A stretch of DNA of 45,539 nt. Source: Mytilinidion resinicola (taxonomy: Eukaryota > Ascomycota > Dothideomycetes > Mytilinidiales > Mytilinidiaceae). Where the stretch lies: positions 451,152 through 496,690 of the forward strand of contig NW_022985439.1 in the NCBI RefSeq assembly GCF_010093595.1, read 5' to 3'. A program made the translations under genes and the position numbers. This document shows, in pieces, positions 41,500-45,539 of this stretch (the first letter of the stretch is position 1; each line of letters starts with the position of its first letter). The notes under the pieces were generated by a model. That model made no database searches. It saw nothing but the letters and a program-made list of their open reading frames with translations, and had not been told where the DNA came from.

Positions 41500-42520
41500 T
41501 AGTATACAAGCTTACTTCCTTTCTTTACTACTACAGCCTGTATATCTAGTATACTAAATAAAGTTAACAGCCACCTTATAAAGGCGTAGCTGCCCTAGAG
41601 CAAACTGTAAAAAGGCCCTAAAGTTATTAAACTTAGTGGCCAGCTTATTATTCCTTTTTATCTAACTTTTAAGCATGCTAAAGGTTTTCTTAATTAGGTT
41701 TATATCTGGCGAATACGGCGGCAAGTAGGAGAGCTTAACGCTGTGCAATTCGTATAGATCCTTTACCTCCTTTAAACGGTAGATAGATGCGTTGTTAAGA
41801 ATAATCCGTAGCTGGCGTCCAGGCCTAAAATCTAGCTGTAGAATAATAGAGAACTCTAGCTAAGTTATAAAAAGATTACTATTTACTCTACCCTAATAAA
41901 TAAGGGGTGCATCTAGGTAACCTTTATACGTTAGGGCCGGCAGTATACTCTACTTCTTAGACCTCTAGAGAGGTATAAAATTAATAGGTAAAAGGCTAAG
42001 AGGTGCCCAGCCCCGTTTCCGATCGCCCGTTTTCTTATTGCTAGCGCTCTTATTAACAAAGTATAGGTCCTCTATAGCCTACTCTAACTGGCGTCCTCTC
42101 TATATAGCCCGGAGGAGAGCTAATTGCTAAGCAGCTTGCTGCTAAGTAATCTTTCTAGACCACTAATTGCGCTTAAAAACGCGATAAATTGTCCACTTAG
42201 AGGCCTCGACGATAAACTTATTAAATACTACCTGGCGTACTTTATTAAGATACGCAGTAGGTTGGTCTTGTAGGTAAGAGAGAACAAACACCTCTTGCGT
42301 AGGCGTAAGGGTCCTTGGCCGGCCGAGCTTTATAGAGGGCGGAGCATAGAGTTACCCCTAGAGTTCGAAGTTAAGGCGCATTCTCGCGATAGTTTTCCGG
42401 CTCACTTTAGTGCATTTGCTAATGTATCTAACACTCTTATCTTATTCTAGGCGTATACGGATCTCGTTAGCTACGTAAGGGCTAATGCGCTGCCCTATAG
42501 CATTAAAATAGTGAATAGAA
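41500..42520 (-). pseudogene. Tc1/mariner (IS630-like) transposase, catalytic residues lost
   Basis: The minus strand reads from an N-terminal helix-turn-helix (VSRKTIARMR near 42380), through LGRPRTLTPTQE-like text near 42320, KWTIYRVFKRN near 42170, to IILNNASIYRLKEVK near 41770-41815 and LSYLPPYSPDIN (41706-41740) followed by LIKKTFSMLKSQIKRNN. The family has LDNAS and NPIEK there, so the second catalytic Asp is Asn and the Glu is Lys, both G-to-A. Several stops are present. This is one of the most readable RIP-inactivated frames in the window. Confidence 0.75.
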
Positions 42521-42645
42521 ATTGACGTTTCGTGGAGAAATAGGGGGGAGAGGGGTAATCCCTGTGATTTTGGGTGTGTTAAGCGGGGAAAAAAAAAATC
42601 TCGGCTACAGGGGGGGGGGGGGCGCGCGCATTTTGCACAAGACTC

Positions 42646-43100
42646 TAAGAATATAGATAAACAGCGTAAATAATTTCGCTTTTAGCAGCGGATAAAGCTA
42701 GTTATAAAGAGATATCTTAAGTATATATATATATTTTTTAAATTTACTTAGCTATATATAAGGCTGTCTATAAGGCTATCTATAGAGCTATATTTAAAGC
42801 TATAGAAGAAGGCTATATATAAAGCTATATATAAAACTATATATAAGACTATATCTATATACCTAGAACAATACTAAAACAATTAAAACTTATAGACCCT
42901 GCTTTCTATTAGGCCGAGCCCACCGGCATTACTACCTATATTGCCACCTACATTATTGCCTACATCACCAACTTCGCTCGCTTAACTCACATCTAAGTGG
43001 TGCTCGAGGGGAAGTTCCAAAAGTTGGCCTGGCCTCTCTAGTTAATTAGGAGATAAAACAAGTGTAAGGTTTATAATAGCATAAGCGTTATATCCTTATG
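42646..43100. other. AT-rich stretch with short tandem GGCTATATATAA units
   Basis: Between about 42750 and 42860 loosely repeated units of about 12-15 bp (AAGCTATATATAAA type) occur in tandem. The rest shows no gene. Confidence 0.5.
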
Positions 43101-43118
43101 CATAATGCTCCTAACGCT

Positions 43119-43415
43119 ATTAGACTATACGCGTTTGTTTCTACGCGACTGTAGGGGACGCGTGGCAGCTCTGTAAGCATCACCACGGAGTAAGCCATCT
43201 TGATGCGTTCTCCAGGATCGATCCGGTGTCCGTGGGGCCTAGGTTCCAGGGTCGTACGGTATCCAGATGTGTTGGTAAGGTCCGGGGTCTGCGTTAGGGC
43301 ACGCGTGCTATTACTGCACACGCGTGCCCTTTTTCAAAAGCAGAGACACTGAATTGAAGGACAATAGGAATTGGGGGGGGGTTTGTCCTGTTGCGGGCGT
43401 GCCTGGTGGCTATAC
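43119..43415 (+). repeat. About 300-bp direct repeat, copy 1, with hairpin
   Basis: About 90% identical by eye to 45160-45430 in the same orientation, from GGGGACGCGTGGCAGCTCTG to GTTGCGGGCGTGCCTG. It contains a perfect 12-bp stem (AGGGCACGCGTG with CACGCGTGCCCT, 43296-43330) directly followed by TTTTT. It could be an LTR, a SINE-like unit or a dispersed repeat of unknown type. I found no TG...CA limits or duplication. Confidence 0.7.
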
Positions 43416-44530
43416 AACTCGGGCCAGGATACATTTGCATTGCAGAGCTACGAGAGTTACATACAAAGTAGAGTTGACGCAACCCTCTTGCCAGGGCTCT
43501 CTACCACAGTTTTGTGGATGCTTGTATTCCACTCTAGAACACCAATCCGCTTCCACAGTTGCTGGCCAGCCAAACCAGCTCCTGCCCGTGTGCACCTGAT
43601 TTGCTCCTTAAGCCTATCTCGCAGCTGCCTCTGCCTCTTAATAGACCGACACGCGCGTCCGTCCTTTCGGGCTGTACAGACAGTGTCACCAGCGAGGTAT
43701 TGATCCTCCTCCTATTGTAATGGCCGCGCTAGGCCTTAATTCGCCTTCAAGTTAATGGCTGCGCATCCTGTCCAATTCATATAGCCATCGCCTGCTGTTG
43801 TCCATCACGAGTCCACCAGGCATCTGCTAGGCCGTGCAAATAGGCCTAATAAAGGGACCTGGAGCTGACTGTTGCTGCCATTATACACCACTCCCTATAG
43901 CTGTTGCCAGCTGCTTCGCGTTACCTGTGACATTTTTATGACAACAGGCCGACCGTGTCTTGCAGACGTGGGCCCATTGACAACTCCACGCCGGGCAGCT
44001 GTTAGGCCCTCAGCCGTCTACTAACCAAGCTTGTTGTCCTCCCACCGCGGTCTAATACCAGTACCCGCCCTCCAGCGTTACTTCCTAGCTCTTTAAGTTC
44101 CGGAACGCCGCCATGCCGGTGATAGGGGATGCGATGGGGTTCTTCCTATCCTTGCTGTAAGCATAATCTCAGAATGGAACAAGCACAGAGGTGTCCTGTC
44201 GCCTTAATAGCCTACACTCCCACTGGCAAGCAAGGCCAGCTTGTGGTCCTGGATCGGTACCCCAGGTATTAAGACGTCGGATGGTTTTCATAACTATTTC
44301 CTCTGTTTGAGTTATTGCCTGTTGATATCGAGCCTGACGTTGGCGGCGCCAAGACCCGTGAAAACTCTGCAATTCTAGCTGCGACCAGCGGGCGATGTCT
44401 TCAAAGGCACCCGCCAGCAACGACAACGTCGTGCACCAGTAACCGACGTGATTCTCACTCTCGTGTAAGCCTTGCGGTTTGAACGAGACGGAAAGGAACG
44501 CCCGTACGACAATACGGGTCGAATCACGAT
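43416..44530. other. Normal-GC repeat interior, unassigned
   Basis: This stretch between the two direct repeats has normal GC but no frame longer than about 110 residues and no recognisable domain. If the repeats are LTRs, it would be part of a non-autonomous internal region. Confidence 0.4.
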
Positions 44531-44850
44531 TTTGGTGTTCCTCTCTAAATATAAATACTTCTATATAAATACTTTTGATATATTAAACTTAATAAATATA
44601 ATTATTACTAATTACACTAGTTATTTTATTATTTTCTTAGAAAACTCTCATTTACTAGCAAAATTAGGGATTTTTAGATCCGTAATAAAAATATTATAAA
44701 ATGAATATAATAATTCTATAAATTATCCATTTAAATACTAAAATATAAAATTTTAAGTTTTATATTAAGTGGTGGTGGAGTTATAAGCATGCAAAACTAG
44801 CAGTTTTGGCGGTAATTTTGGGTGGCTCGGCTGGGTGGCTAAGACGTTAT

Positions 44851-44884
<34 letters not shown>

Positions 44885-44902
44885 GTTGATCTATCTATTT
44901 AT

Positions 44903-44969
<67 letters not shown>

Positions 44970-45109
44970 ATTAATAAGAACTTTTGTTTCCCTCTTATTA
45001 TTATTATTATTAGGTTCTATTAGGCCGATTTAGCTCCTGTTAGGGTCTATGCGGCAGTGCTATCTAGGTTTTATTTACAAGGGGAAACCGTTCGCTCTAT
45101 AGCGGTCGG
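44531..45109. other. AT-rich stretch with microsatellites
   Basis: It contains the (ATCT)n tract at 44850-44968 and a short (TTA)n at 44997-45011. The small frames are repeat or AT artefacts. Confidence 0.6.
44850..44968. repeat. (ATCT)n tetranucleotide microsatellite
   Basis: About 29 units with interruptions (TGTTGATC, then TTTATTTA) near 44884-44901. Confidence 0.95.
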
Positions 45110-45159
45110 GTGAAAACCTTGTTTTCTACAGTGTATAACGCCTTGCGTTCCTTTTGTTT

Positions 45160-45430
45160 CTGCGCGGCTGTGGGGGACGCGTGGCAGCTCTGTGAGCATC
45201 ACCACGGAGTAAGCCATCTTGATGCATTCTCCAGGATCGATCCGGTGTCCGTAGGCCCTAGGTTCCAGGGCTGTACGGTGTCCAGAAGGTTAGTAAGGTC
45301 CGGGGTCCGCGTTAGGGCGCGCGTGCCCTTACTGTACGCGCGTGCCCTTTTTCTCAAAAGCCGAGGTATTGAATTGAAGGACAATAGGAAATTGGGGGGG
45401 TTGCCCTGTTGCGGGCGTGCCTGTGGTTAT
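45160..45430 (+). repeat. About 300-bp direct repeat, copy 2
   Basis: Second copy of the repeat at 43119-43415. The stem is kept (AGGGCGCGCGTG with CGCGCGTGCCCT, 45314-45348) and is again followed by TTTTT. The sequence after 45430 diverges and runs off the window. Confidence 0.7.
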
Positions 45431-45539
45431 GCAATGTGCGTGCGTGCGTGTAGTTCTGTTCTTAGGGCGTGGCTATACGAGTCGGCTGGCTGTATAGCCA
45501 GCTTTTCCGTTGCCATCTCTCTAGCTATAGAGAGGTAGG

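Larger units (their letters stand above)
33633..42645 (-). mobile_element. Tc1/mariner element split by nested insertions
   Basis: The left end (33633, GAGTCGATTGCGAAATACACG) and the right end (42645) are inverted repeats. The stretch CCGA(G/T)ATTTTTTTTTTCCCC is matched at 33679-33700 and 42583-42604. TA borders both ends (33631-33632, 42646-42647). The transposase relic lies at the right end (41500-42520, minus). The 5.9-kb MULE pair at 35605-41485, and possibly the unassigned block 33850-35596, split what was once a much shorter element. Confidence 0.7.

Noticed and set aside
43119..45430. Calling the direct repeats a confirmed LTR pair
   Set aside because: No TG/CA limits, target duplication, primer-binding site or pol domain was visible.
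1..45539. tRNA or rRNA genes
   Set aside because: No cloverleaf with A and B boxes and no rRNA segments were found by eye; a weak B-box-like GGATCGATCC at 43216 and 45236 is insufficient.

Overview
The window looks like a piece of a filamentous ascomycete (Pezizomycotina, plausibly Dothideomycete) chromosome. Genes are compact, with 47-54 bp GT-AG introns. Gene-bearing blocks of about 50% GC alternate abruptly with very AT-rich blocks in which transposon reading frames are full of stops and C-to-T / G-to-A changes on both strands. That pattern is the signature of repeat-induced point mutation (RIP). Taxonomy is inferred from this style only.

Layout. 1-1926: the 3' end of a Mutator-like element (MULE) and two short deletion derivatives of the same family, separated by (TTA)n tracts and built on a 12-bp minisatellite. 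1927-13090: a RIP-degraded nest with a piggyBac-like transposase, a 436-bp MITE, a Tad1-like LINE and a Tc1/mariner-type transposase relic holding a long (TTA)n tract with an assembly gap. 13465-23628: gene block with an uncharacterised coiled-coil protein (-), DNA polymerase kappa (+), the GPI-transamidase subunit PIG-S/Gpi17 (-) and a PAP2-type membrane phosphatase gene broken by an in-frame TAA. 23717-27217: small repeats, namely two copies of one MITE family, a 1.73-kb MULE derivative with 8-bp target duplication carrying a nested 410-bp solo LTR, a Copia pol remnant and a 102-bp hairpin MITE. 27869-31432: a membrane-anchored pepsin-like protein with altered active-site motifs and an unrecognised basic protein. 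31638-42645: transposon nest with a pogo/Fot1-like element and a Tc1/mariner element (TA-flanked) split by a 5.9-kb insertion, which is itself a palindromic pair of MULE copies flanked by one 8-bp duplication. 42646-45539: AT-rich filler, a 300-bp direct repeat about 2 kb apart with a conserved hairpin, and a tetranucleotide microsatellite.

The host genes are ordinary housekeeping or surface functions (translesion synthesis, GPI anchoring, lipid phosphatase, surface protease-like) and do not form a visible cluster. The interesting biology is in the mobile DNA: the nesting order can be read from target-site duplications, the palindromic MULE has an unusual end arrangement, and protection from RIP changes sharply inside single elements. 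No database search was possible. Family names rest on recognised motifs, and boundaries without a target duplication are approximate.
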